Origin: Branchiostoma floridae
Lineage: Eukaryota; Chordata; Leptocardii; Amphioxiformes; Branchiostomatidae
Reading direction: 5' to 3'
DNA: 41,259 nt
Assembly (NCBI RefSeq): GCF_000003815.2
Contig: NC_049983.1
Location: forward strand, 12,970,392 to 13,011,650
Part shown: positions 1 to 10,778 of the stretch, in pieces
Numbering within the stretch: position 1 is the first letter of the stretch
How the letters are laid out: each line of letters starts with the position of its first letter
Program-made: the position numbers and the translations under genes
Notes under the pieces: model-generated
Database searches by the model: none
Seen by the model: the letters and a program-made list of their open reading frames with translations, nothing else
What the model was told of the DNA's origin: nothing

Positions 1-1199
1 ATGTATCATTATTTATCTCTCAAACTTTGAAAGATGTATAGACTAATCATACCTATATGCTTAGGACAGCTTTCATTGATTTTTTCTTTGACATTAGTAG
101 GCGTTAGAGTCATCTATCTTGAGAAGTCAAACAATGGAGACTACGAAGTCAACTGAACGATCTGTGGACAACATCCACGGTGAGAAGACATCCATGTTTC
201 GGAGAATGATAATAGAAGAATCAGAAAGTGCCGGCAGAAGACGACTTGGAAGTTGTAAATAAGATCAAGGTTAGGTTCATTTTTTTTTTCTTATTCCGTT
301 TTTTAATCACCGCTGTAGCGAGGTTTTTTGTTTTGTTTACGTAATCTGAAGTGAGCAACATTACGTAACCAACATGAAGTTTATAATTAGGTGAGTTGTT
401 TCTCATAAGGCCACAGCAAGTGAATCTGACTGATGACATCCACTGCAGACGGCAAAAATAGTGAGATAGGGCGAAAAAGACAAGATGGGTAAAAAAAAAA
501 CAAGATGGCTAAATTTTCCAAATATAACGTTACGCACTAAACGTAAAATAATTAAAGAGACGAAACATGGTATCACAGCCAACAAGGCATTAGTTTCTGT
601 ATTCAAGACGTGTACTAGTGTAGTAAAGGTGACACTAGTGTGGTAGACTGGTATGACTTACCAACATGGCAACAGCACTCATGGCTTCCATATTGAGGCC
701 ACTTTTACAACTATCTAACTAAATTTTTAGTTTCTCTTCTATAACTAAAGTCATGGCTACCTGGCTAGTGTCACTTCTACAAGTACTACCATTAGCATAC
801 AACACAACGTATTTGCCCATTTTGGTACTTTCTAGCCATGTTGACCATCTAAAAAGAAAGAAAAAATCTTGTTTTTTTTTAAATGAAATCAGGCGAAAAT
901 TAATGCGCGTGATGTCATCCATATAACTTACCTACCGTGGCCTAAACACAAAAGCAGGCAGACTGTGCCATTGTAGTTTACATGGGGTTTCATTCTACAT
1001 AGCGCATTCGTATCTTTTGGTGGTATCGAAAATGAGATAGATTTTGATAGCTAACAGACATATATTGCTATGTATCAAAACAGTAGTTTGGTGTATAAGG
1101 CAAATACTTATTTACAAACAAGACATGTTCTGCTATCGCAAACCTGGAAGTACTCTTCCCCATTTCAAATAGACTAGCCCAGTAGAATTCATCATCAAC
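1..1199. other. Upstream non-coding region of the BTB gene
   Basis: No convincing gene is visible. Short reading frames here lack coding character, domains or splice context. The stretch contains A/T homopolymers and one imperfect inverted repeat (609-790, listed separately). The last 150 bases presumably include the 5' UTR and promoter of the BTB exon, but I see no clear TATA box. Confidence 0.5.
609..790. repeat. Imperfect inverted repeat, MITE-like
   Basis: The left arm, around 612-652 (core GGTGACACTAGTG), is matched in reverse complement by the right arm around 748-785 (core CTAGTGTCACTTCTAC). The arms are about 35-40 bases with several mismatches and flank roughly 100 unique bases. The size and shape fit a decayed MITE. 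No target duplication was identified, so the family is unknown. Confidence 0.4.
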
Positions 1200-1502
1200 A
1201 TGGCTGCCGCAGAGCACGAAAATCACACCAGAGCAGTTCGCCCGTGTTCCTACTACCAAAACAACTCAAAATACTCTTTCTTCGACACCGTTGGTGACTT
1301 TCAGAAGACTGGGGTACTGCAGGATGTCGTCCTTGAAGTCGAGGGCCGGCGGTTTCCCTGCCATCGGCTTGTTCTGTCCGCGGCTAGCCCCTACTTCAGG
1401 GCCATGTTTACAAGTGACATGGCGGAAAGTCGTCAGAAGACGGTTGTTTTAGGGGAGACGATGACATTAGAATTTCACCCACTAATACATGCGTTCCAAT
1501 GA
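1200..1502 (+). pseudogene. BTB-domain (kelch-like type) first exon, truncated by repeat array
   Basis: The ATG at 1200 has a good Kozak context (AACATGG). Residues 1-26 are a polar leader. Residues 27-84 match the first half of a BTB/POZ domain as in KLHL/KBTBD proteins, with the pattern LQDVVLEVEGRRFPCHR, then LVLSAASPYF and RAMF. BTB domains mediate dimerisation and cullin-3 binding, so a full-length protein would be a substrate adaptor of a ubiquitin ligase. After residue 84 (base 1451) the frame enters the 1182-bp repeat unit, reads 16 unrelated residues and stops at 1500. The second half of BTB, BACK and kelch repeats are not found anywhere in the window. No good splice donor lies at the break, so I read this as a broken gene. 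An unsequenced allele or misassembly at the repeat edge is possible. Confidence 0.75.
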
Positions 1503-2456
1503 GAGAGTTGAGGAAACAAATATGCAATTATCTCAAGAATAAAAAGTTCAAGCCATACAAACTTACCTTCAAATGATAGCCTACTACATCCAGTCTCGGC
1601 AAATTCCTTGGCAAGAATTTCTATACGGCTAATCTTTTGATACACCCCCCTGATTAGAGCCCTTGGATTGGCCCATTTGGCTGAAAACACCATTCTGGCG
1701 ACGATACCACTATTTCAGGGGGGTGCCGAAACCCCCTCGATGGAGAAAGGTCATTTTTTACAACTAATTCTACCAGTGTAGGGTCTTTCCTACTGCAGCC
1801 ACCCCCAAAATGCCCAGATTTCACATAATATCCCACCAAGAAAGGCTTTTCAATGGTTTAAAGCCTTGTTTTTATTTGAGATCTCTCACTGTGGGCTCTA
1901 GGCGCCTGCGCTAATGCTTACGTCACCCCTTCTAGTAAATTCAAGTTCACAATTGACAGATGTCAATCATATCACCCACTGCGGGGTAGGGGTGTGAAGT
2001 AAAAACCATCAATATCAAAGACCTCTGATAAGAAACACTCCCCTGGGGATTGATGACCTACCTGTGCCAGGCCTGCACTGTGGACCTGGGCTAGGGATGC
2101 TGGCTGCAGGTGGAATTTGACAGAAACAAGTGAATAAAGCCAAAAGTTGGTCACCTAAGCTAATGGAGACATTGTTCCCTTCACTTAGACTCCTACATCC
2201 CCTTTCTAGACACTTTCAAGGCAAGCCTAAAGTCTATTCAAGGGCCCTGAAAGGTATATAATGACCACTCGTGTGGATAGGGACAATCATAGAAAAGGCA
2301 AAAAGAATGAAAAAGAGTGTTGCAAGGCTAAATCACAACATTCACCTGGTCTTAGTAGGACCCCTCCCATAGGGGAATCACCCCCCCCCCCCCAACAATT
2401 TACCCCCAGAATACCAAAATCAAGTCCTCTGTATACTGTCCCTGGTCTGCAGTCTG

Positions 2457-2826
2457 ACCACCTTGAAGTTAGCAGCCGTTTCGGCAGCCGATTCCAGCAG
2501 CCGATTCCAGCAGCCGATTCGAGCTATAGTAAATATAGCATCCGATTCGAACACATCACTATTTATCATTACTTTCTTATTTATCCCATTTATCAGATTT
2601 TCCCAGTAAAAAAGGGACCTAAATGAATAGAACAACGCTTCCTTGAAGACGTTGGTGAATAATTTTAAAGTCAGGATATTTTAGAAGGACAAAAAAGGAG
2701 AAAAATAAAGAAAATGATCATAAGAGCGTCCTCTGTTGACAATAGTGGAAACTGCAGGTAATCTTAAGCTGCAGGTCATGATGGCTAAAAGCATTTTTAA
2801 AAACTACTGATAGCTAACGATCTATT
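2457..2826 (+). repeat. Left terminal inverted repeat of the foldback element
   Basis: Reads as the reverse complement of 9988-10345 with few mismatches. It includes three CAGCCGATTC-containing short repeats near 2485-2520, the ATTTATCATTACTTTC block and the GACAATAGTGGAAACTGCAG block near 2738. The outer end is ACCACC. Reading frames in this stretch are by-products of the repeat. Confidence 0.9.
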
Positions 2827-5800
2827 ACGTCTTAGAAAAGTTTTAAAACTTACCTACTAGGTTTGGTTAACCTTCCACATGGACACTTAAGTAGGGTTTA
2901 AAACTTCCCGCCACAATTGCTACTGTAGATAGTAGACTCCATACTAATATAACTGAATTAGGCAGGTAAACTAGGATTTTAAATGTCCTGCCACTATTTA
3001 AAATGTAGTGAAAGACGGGGCATGCAAATTTCAAATGTTAGCTATGATATCCTATGGCATACTACTTCTCATAAAATTTTTGAAACTAACCTGTCAGATT
3101 TAATTAACCTCCCATAGGCTCAAATGTAGTACAACAGACTAGGATGTCAAACGTCCCGCCACTATTGCTAATATAGTGGAAACGGGCTTTCTGCTACTAG
3201 ACTAAATTAGGCATGTGAACTTCAAATGTCAGATATGATAACTAACAGTATCGTACTTCTTAAAAAAGTATCAAATTTTACCTGCCGGATATAATGAACC
3301 TCCAACGGGGCCACTAATTGGGTACAAATGATTAGAATTTCTAACTTCCCGCCACTATTGCTACTGTCTTGAAAGACGGGCTTCCTGTTACTAAACTAAA
3401 TAAGGCAGGTAAACTTCAAAGGTCAGCTATGATAGATAACAGTGTAGTACTTCTTACAAAAGTTTTAAATTTTACCTGCCAGATTTAATTAAACTTCCCG
3501 GGGACACTAATTGGATACAAGATACTAGGATTTCAAACTTCCCGCCACTATTGCTAATGTAACAGAGACGGACTTTCTGTTACTAAACTAAATGAGGCAG
3601 GTAAACTTTGAAGGTCAGCTATGATAGCTAACAGTGTAACACTTCTTACCAAAATTTTAAATTTTACCTGCCAGATTCAATTAACCTTCCACAGGGACAC
3701 TAATTGGGTACAAGATACAAGGATTTCAAACTTCCCGCCACAAATGCTAATATAGTAGAGACGGAATTTTTGTTACTAAACTAAATGAGGCAGGTAAACT
3801 TCAAATATCACTAATGAGACCTAACAGTCTAGCACTTCTTACAAAAGTTTCACATTTTACCTGCCAGATTTAATTAACCTTCCACAGGGACACTAATTGG
3901 GTACAAGATACTAGGATTTCAAACTTCCCGCCACTATTGCTAATGTAGCAGAGACGGACTTTCTGTTACTAAACTAAATGAGGCAGGTAAACTTTGAAGG
4001 TCAGCTATGATAGATATCAGTCTAGCACTTCTTACAAAAATTTTTAATTTTACCTGCCGGATTTAATTAACCTTCCACAGGGACACTAATAGGGTAAAAG
4101 ATACTAGGATTTCAAACTTCGCGCCACAAATGCCAATGTAGTAGAGACGGACTTTCTGTTACTAAACTAAATGAGGCAGGTAAACTTTGAAGGTTGGCTA
4201 TGATAGCTAACAGTCTAGCACTTCTTTCAAAAGTTTTAAATTTTACCTGCCAGATTTAATTAACCTTCCACAGGGACACAAATGAATTACAAGATACTAG
4301 GATTTCAAACTTCCCTCCACTATTGCTAATGTAGTAGAGACGGACTTTCTGTTACTAAACTAAATGAGGCAGGTAAACTTTGAAGGTCAGCTATGACAAC
4401 TAACAGTCTAGCACTTCGTACAAAAGTTTCAAATTTTACCTGCCGGATTTAATTAACCTCCCACAGGGACACAAATGAATTACAAGATACTAGGATTTCA
4501 AACTTCCCGCCAATATTGCTAATGTAGTAGAGACGGACTTTCTGTTACTAAACTAAATGAGGCAGGTAAACTTTGAAGGTCAGCTATGATAGCTAACAGT
4601 CTAGCACTTCTTACAAAAGTTTCAAATTTTACCTGCCAGATTCAATGAACCTCCCACAGGGACACTAATAGGGTAAAAGATACTAGGATTTCAAACTTCT
4701 CGCCACAAATGCTAATATAGTAGAGACGGACTTTTTGTTACTAAACTAAATGAGGCAGGTAAACTTCAAATATCACTAGTGAGACCTAACAGTCTAGCAC
4801 TTCTTACAAACGTTTCAAATTTTACCTGCCAGATTTAATTAACCTTCCACAGGGACACTAATTGGGTACAAGATACTAGGATTTCAAACTTCCCGCCACT
4901 ATTGCTAATGTAGCAGAGACGGACTTTTCTGTTACTAAACTAAATGAGGCAGGTAAAATTTGAAGGTTAGCTATGATAGATATCAGTCTAGCACTTCTTA
5001 CAAAAGTTTTAAATTATACCTGCCGGATTTAATTAACCTTCCACAGGGACACTAATAGGGTAAAAGATACTAGGATTTCAAACTTCCCGCCACAAATGCT
5101 AATCTAGTAGAGACGGACTTTCTGTTACTAAACTAAATGAGGTAGGTAAACTTTGAAGGTCAGCTATGATAACTAATAGTCTAGCACTTCTTACAAAAGT
5201 TTCAAATTTTACCTGCCGGATTTAGGTAACCTCACACAGGGACACTAATTGGGTACAACAGACTAGGATTCAGAGTCAAACTTCCCGCCACCATTGGCAA
5301 TGTCGTAGAAGACGGGCTTTCCTTTACTAAACTAAATGAGGCAGGTAAACTTCATAGGTCAACTATGATAGCTAGCCGTCTAGCCCTTATCACAAACTAT
5401 TAAATTATACTTGCCGGATTTAATTAACCTTCCAAAGAGACACTAATTGGGTACAAGATACTAGGATTTCAAACTTCCTGCCACTATTGCTAATGTAGTA
5501 GAGACGGGCTTTCTGTTACTAAACTAAATAAGGCAGGTAAACTTTGAAGGTCAGCTATGATAGCTAACAGTCTAGCACTTCTTACAAAAGTTTCAAATTT
5601 TACCTGCCAGATTCAATGAACCTCTCATAGGGACACTAATTATAATCGAGTACATGAGGCTTAGTTTTCAAACTTCCCGCCACTATTCCTTATGTAGTAG
5701 ACACGGGCTTTCCGTTACTAAACTAAATAAGGCAGGTAAACTTCAAATATCACTAATGATAGCTAATAGTGTATTACTTATTACAAAAGTTTTAGATTTT

Positions 5801-6975
5801 ACCTGCCAGATTTAATTAACCTCACACAGGGACACTAATTGAGTACAAGATACTAGGATTTCAAACTTCCCGCCACAAATGCTAATGTAGTAGAGACGGG
5901 CTTTCTGTTACTAAACTGAATGAAGCAGGTAAACTTTGAAGGTCAGCTTTGATAGATATCAGTCTAACACTTCTTACAAAAGTTTCAAATTTTACCTGCC
6001 AGATTTAATTAACTTTCCACGGGGACACTAATTGGGCACAAGATACTAGGATTTCAAACTTCCCGCCACAAATGCTAATATAGTAGAGACGGACTTTTTG
6101 TTACTAAACTAAATGAGGCAGGTAAACTTCAAATATCACAAATGAGACCTAACAGTCTAGCACTTCTTACAAAAGTTTCAAATTTTACCTGCCAGATTTA
6201 ATTAACCTTCCACAGGGACACTAATTGGGTACAAGATACTAGGATTTCAAACTTCCCGCCACTATTGCTAATGTAGCAGAGACGGGCTTTCTGTTACTAA
6301 ACTGAATGAAGCAGGTAAACTTTGAAGGTCAGCTATGATAGATATCAGTCTAGCACTTCTTTCAAAAGTTTCAAATTTTACCTGCCAGATTTAATTAACC
6401 TCCCAAAGGGACACTAATTGGGTATCTTAGACTAGGATTCAAACTTCCCGCTACAAATGCTAATATAGTAGAGACGGACGTTTTGTTACTAAACTAAATG
6501 AGGCAGGTAAACTTCAAATATCACTAAGGAAACCTAACAGTCTAGCACTTCGTACAAAAGTTTCAAATTTTACCTGCCGGATTTAATTAACCTCCCACAG
6601 GGACACAAATGAATTACAAGACACTAGGATTTCAAACTTCCTGCCACCTTTGGCAATGTCGTAGAAGACGGCCGCGGGCTTTCCTTTATTAAACTAAATA
6701 AGGCAGGTAAACTTCATAGGTCAACTATGATAGCTAGCCATCTAGCACTTATCACAAACTAGTAAATTATACTTGCCGGATTTAATTAACCTTCCAAAGA
6801 GACACTAATTGGGAAAGATACTAGGATTTCAAACTTCCCGCCACAAATGCTAATGTAGAAGAGACGGGTTTTCTGTTAAAAAACTGAATGAGACAGGTAA
6901 ACTTTGAAGGTCAGCTATGATAGCTAACAGTCTAGCACTTCTTTAAAAAGTTTCAAATTTTACCTGCCAAATTAT
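2827..6975 (+). repeat. 193-bp satellite, left arm, about 21 units
   Basis: The word AATGAGGCAGGTAAACTT recurs about every 193 bases; AATGAGGCAG falls at 3591, 3784, 3977, 4170 and 4363. Each unit contains GGCAGGTAAAC and, about 80 bases later, TTTTACCTGCC, so each unit can itself form a stem. A/T-rich spacers and the word CTTCCCGCCAC also recur. Units differ by scattered substitutions, so the array is not freshly amplified. I see no genes in it. Confidence 0.93.
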
Positions 6976-9900
6976 AGCAAGAAGTACTATACTGTTAGCT
7001 ATCATAGCTGACCTTTGAAGTTTACCTGCCTCATTTAGTTCAGTAACAGAAAGTCCGTTTCTACTACATAAGGAATAGTGGCGGGAAGTTTGATATCGTA
7101 GTATCTTGTACCCATTTAGTGTCCCTGTGGAAGGTTAATTAAATCTGGCAGGTAAAATTTAAAACTTTTGTAAGAAGTGCTAGACTGCCAGCTTTCATAT
7201 CTTACCTTTGAAGTTTACCTGCCTCATTTAATTTAGTAACAGAAAGCCCGCCTTCTACTACATTGCCAATGTTGGCGGGAAGTTCGAAATCCTAGTATCT
7301 TGTACCCAATTAGTGTCCCTGTGGAAGGGTAATTAAATATGGCAGGTAAAATTTGAGACTTTTGTAAGAAGTACTAGACTGTAAGCTATCATTAGTGACT
7401 TTTAAAGTTTGCCTGCCTCATTTAGTTTAGTAATAGAAAGCCCGCCTCTAATACATTAGCAATAGTGGCGGGAAGTTTGAAATCCTAGTATCTTGTACCC
7501 AATTAGTGTCCCTGTGGAAGGGTAATTAAATCCGGCAGGTAAAATGTAAAACTTTTGTAAGAAATGCTAGACTGCCAGCTTTCATATCTTACCTTCGAAG
7601 TTTACCTGCCTCATTTAGTTTAGTAACAGAAAGCCCGTCTTCTACTACATTAGCAATAGTTGCGGAAAGTTTGAAATCCTAGCATCTTGTACCCAATTAG
7701 TGTCCCCGTGGAGGTTAATTAAATCTGGCAGGTAAAATTTGAAGCTTTTGTAAGAAGTACTAGACTGTTAGCTATCATTACTCACCTTTGAAGTTTACCT
7801 GCCTTATTTAGTTTAGTAACTGAAAGCCCGTGTCTACTACATAAGCAATAGTTGCGGGAAGTTTAAATCCTAGTATCTTGTAATACATTTGTGTCCATAT
7901 CGAGGTTAATTAAATCCGGCAGGTANNNNNNNNNNNNNNNNNNNNNNNNNNNNNNNNNNNNNNNNNNNNNNNNNNNNNNNNNNNNNNNNNNNNNNNNNNN
8001 NNNNNNNNNNNNNNNNNNNNNNNNNAGTTTACCTGCCTCATTTATTTTAGTAACGTTAACGGAAAGCCCGTTTTACTACATTAGCAATAGTGGCGGAATA
8101 TGTTTTGAAAACCAAGCCTCATGTACTCAAGTACAATTAGTGTCCCTATGGGAGATTCATTGAATCTGGCAGGTAAAATTTGAAACAATTGCAAGAAGTA
8201 CTATACTGTTAGCTATCATAGCTGACATTTGAAGTTTACCTGCCTCATTTAGTTAAGTAACAGAAAGTCCGTCTCTATTACATAAGGAATAGTGGCGGGA
8301 AGTTTGATATCGTAGTATCTTGTACCCAATTAGTGTCCCTGTGGATTGTTAATTAAATCTGGCAGGTAAAATGTAAAACTTTTGCAAGAAGTGCTAGACT
8401 GCCATCTTTCATATCACACCTTCGAAGTTTACCTGCCTCATTTAGTTTAGTAACAGAAAGCCCGTCTTCTACTACATTAGCAAGAGTTGCGGAAAGTTTG
8501 AAATCCTAGTATCTTGTACCCAATAAGTGTCCCCATGGGAGGTTAATTAAATCTGGCAGGTAAAATTTGAAGCTTTTGTAAGAAGTGCTAGACTGTTAGC
8601 TATCATTACTCACCTTTGAAGTTTACCTGCCTTATTTAGTTTAGTTACTGAAAGCCCGTCTCTACTACATAAGCAATAGTTGCGGGAAGTTTAAATCCTA
8701 GTATCTTGTAATACATTTATGTCCCTATGGAGGTTAATTAAATCCGGCAGGTAAAATTTGAAACTTTTGTAAGAAGTACTAGACTGTTAGCTATCATTAG
8801 TGACTTTTAAAGTTTACCTGCCTCATTTAGTTTAGTAACGTTAACAGAAAGCCCGTTTTACTACATTAGCAATAGTGGCGGGAAGTTTGAAAACCAAGCC
8901 TCATGTACTCAATTATAATTAGTGTCCCTATGGGAGGTTAATTGAATCTGCTAGGTAAAAATTAAAACTTTTGTAAGAAGTACTAGACTGTTAGCTAACA
9001 TTACTGACCTTTTAAGTTTACCTGCCTTATTTAGTTTAGTAACTGAAAGCCCGTGTCTACTACATAAGCAATAGTGGCGGGAAGTTTAGATCCTAGTATC
9101 TTGTAATACATTTGTGTCCCTGTGGGAGGTTAATTAAATCCGGCAGGTAGAATTTGAAACTTTTGTAAGAAGTACTAGACTGTAAACTATCATCAGTGAC
9201 TTTTAAAGTTTACCTGCCTCATTTAGTATAGTAACAGAAAGCCCGTCTCTACTACATTAGCAATAGTGGCGGGAAGTTTGAAAACCAAGCCTCATGTACT
9301 CAATTATAATTAGTGTCCCTATGGGAGGTTAATTGAATCTGGCAGGTAAAATTCAAAACTTTTTTAAGAAGTAATAGACTGTTAGCTATCATTAAAGACC
9401 TTTGAAGTTTACCTGCCTCATTTACTTTAGTAACAGAAAGCCCGTCTCTACTACATAAGGAATAGTGGCGGGAAGTTTGAAAACCAAGCCTCATGTACTC
9501 AATTATAATTAGTGTCCCTATGGGAGGTTCATTTAATCTGGCAGGTAAAATTTAAAACAATTGCAAGAAGTACTATACTGTTAGCTATCATAGCTGACCT
9601 TTGAAGTTTACCTGCCTCATTTAGTTTAGTAGAAGAAAGCCCGTCTCTACTACATTATCAATAGTGGTGGGAAGTTTGAAATCCTAGTATCTTGTACCCA
9701 ATTAGTGTCCCTGTGGAAGGGTAATTAAATCCGGCAGGTAAAATGTAAAACTTTTGTAAGAAGTGCTAGACTGCCAGCTTTCATATCGTACCTTCGAAGT
9801 TTGCCTACCTCGTTTAGTTAAGTAACAGAAAGCCCGTCTTCCACTACATTATCAATAGTGACAAGAAGTTTAAAATCCTAATGTCTTGTACCCAATTAGT

Positions 9901-9987
9901 GTCCCTGTGTGAGGTTAATTAAATCTGGCATGTAAAATTTAAAACTTTTGTGAGAAGTAGTACAATGTTAGCCCTCATACATACGCA
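6976..9987 (-). repeat. 193-bp satellite, right arm in inverted orientation, about 15 units plus a gap
   Basis: The satellite orientation flips at about 6975. From there units read AAGTTTACCTGCCTCATTTAG, the reverse complement of the left arm, with the same 193-base period (for example TTTACCT at 7021 and 7214). The arm is interrupted by 100 N. It runs into the right terminal repeat near 9988. Confidence 0.92.
7926..8025. other. Assembly gap (100 N)
   Basis: There are exactly 100 N, the usual placeholder for a gap of unknown size. It lies inside the satellite, so the number of right-arm units is not known. Confidence 0.99.
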
Positions 9988-10345
9988 ATACATGTAGATC
10001 GTTAGCTATCAGTAAGCCACGATGATCGGCAGCTTAAGATTACCTGCAGTTTCCACTATTGTCAACAGAGGACGCTCTTATGATCATTTTCTTTATTTTT
10101 CTCCTTTTTTGTCCTTCTAAAATATCCTGACTTTAAAATTATTCACCAACGTCTTCAAGGAAGCGTTGTTCTATCCATTTAGGTCCCTTTTTTACTGGAA
10201 AAAATCTGATAAATGGGATAAATAAGAAAGTAATGATAAATAGTGATGTGTTCGAATCGGATGCTAGCTTTACTATAGCTGGAATCGGCTGCTGGAATCG
10301 GCTGCTGGAATCGGCTGCCGAAACGGCTGCTAACTTCAAGGTGGT
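9988..10345 (-). repeat. Right terminal inverted repeat of the foldback element
   Basis: Reverse complement of 2457-2826. It ends with GAATCGGCTG repeats and CTTCAAGGTGGT, followed directly by the second copy of the 9-base target duplication. Confidence 0.9.
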
Positions 10346-10559
10346 TGCAGTCTGGCACTGATTGGAGGGATGGCTAAAAAACAAGGAAGAGAGCCAAAAA
10401 TAACAAAAAAATGGGGAAATCTCAAGTAAATGACAGTCACCTGAACCCTATACCTTGCTCAGGTAACAGATCCATGACAAAAAAGCCCTTAAAATGAACA
10501 GGAATGGCCTAATCCATGCCTACCTGAATCACTACAGGGGAGACGATGACATTAGAATT

Positions 10560-10778
10560 TCACCCACTAATACATGCGTTCCAATGGGAGAGTTGAGGAA
10601 ACAAATATGCAATTATCTCAAGAATAAAAAGTTCAAGCCATACAAACTTACCTTCAAATGATAGCCTACTACATCCAGTCTCGGCAAATTCCTTGGCAAG
10701 AATTTCTATACGGCTAATCTTTTGATACACCCCCCTGATTAGAGCCCTTGGATTGGCCCATTTGGCTGAAAACACCAT
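10560..10778 (-). other. Repeated 72-codon frame inside the 1182-bp unit
   Basis: The same minus-strand frame (starting MVFSAKWANPRALIRG) occurs at 1475-1693, 10560-10778, 11742-11960 and 12924-13142. Its first 42 codons are followed in sequence by AAGGTAAGTTTG, a strong splice-donor match, near 10650. It could be a captured exon that was amplified with the unit. The copies are too similar for their conservation to prove selection, and I recognise no domain. It is recorded as a possible exon relic, not as a gene. Confidence 0.25.

Larger units (their letters stand above)
2457..10345. mobile_element. Foldback-type DNA transposon, non-autonomous, about 7.9 kb
   Basis: The element is bounded by the 9-base direct repeat TGCAGTCTG (2448-2456 and 10346-10354). 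Its ends are inverted: ACCACCTTGAAG at 2457 and CTTCAAGGTGGT ending at 10345. The equivalent place in copies 2 and 3 of the host repeat (near 11529 and 12711) has one TGCAGTCTG and no insert, which gives an empty-site control. Terminal inverted repeats of about 360 bases are followed by two long inverted arms of 193-bp satellite that meet at about 6975. Long satellite-bearing inverted repeats with a 9-bp target duplication are typical of foldback and some Mutator-like (for example Rehavkus-type) elements. No transposase frame is visible, so it would be mobilised in trans. The true length is uncertain because of the gap at 7926-8025. Confidence 0.88.

Noticed and set aside
2261-2626. 121-codon frame with Pro-rich part
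   Set aside because: It spans the junction between the 1182-bp unit (C-rich tract) and the transposon end, so it is an accident of insertion.
7891-8163. 90-codon frame across the N gap, and 9300-9494 on the other strand
   Set aside because: Both are satellite sequence, the first including 100 unknown bases.
2827-9987. CRISPR array
   Set aside because: Units are contiguous 193-bp satellite repeats with no unique spacers, and the arms are inverted. The genome is eukaryotic.
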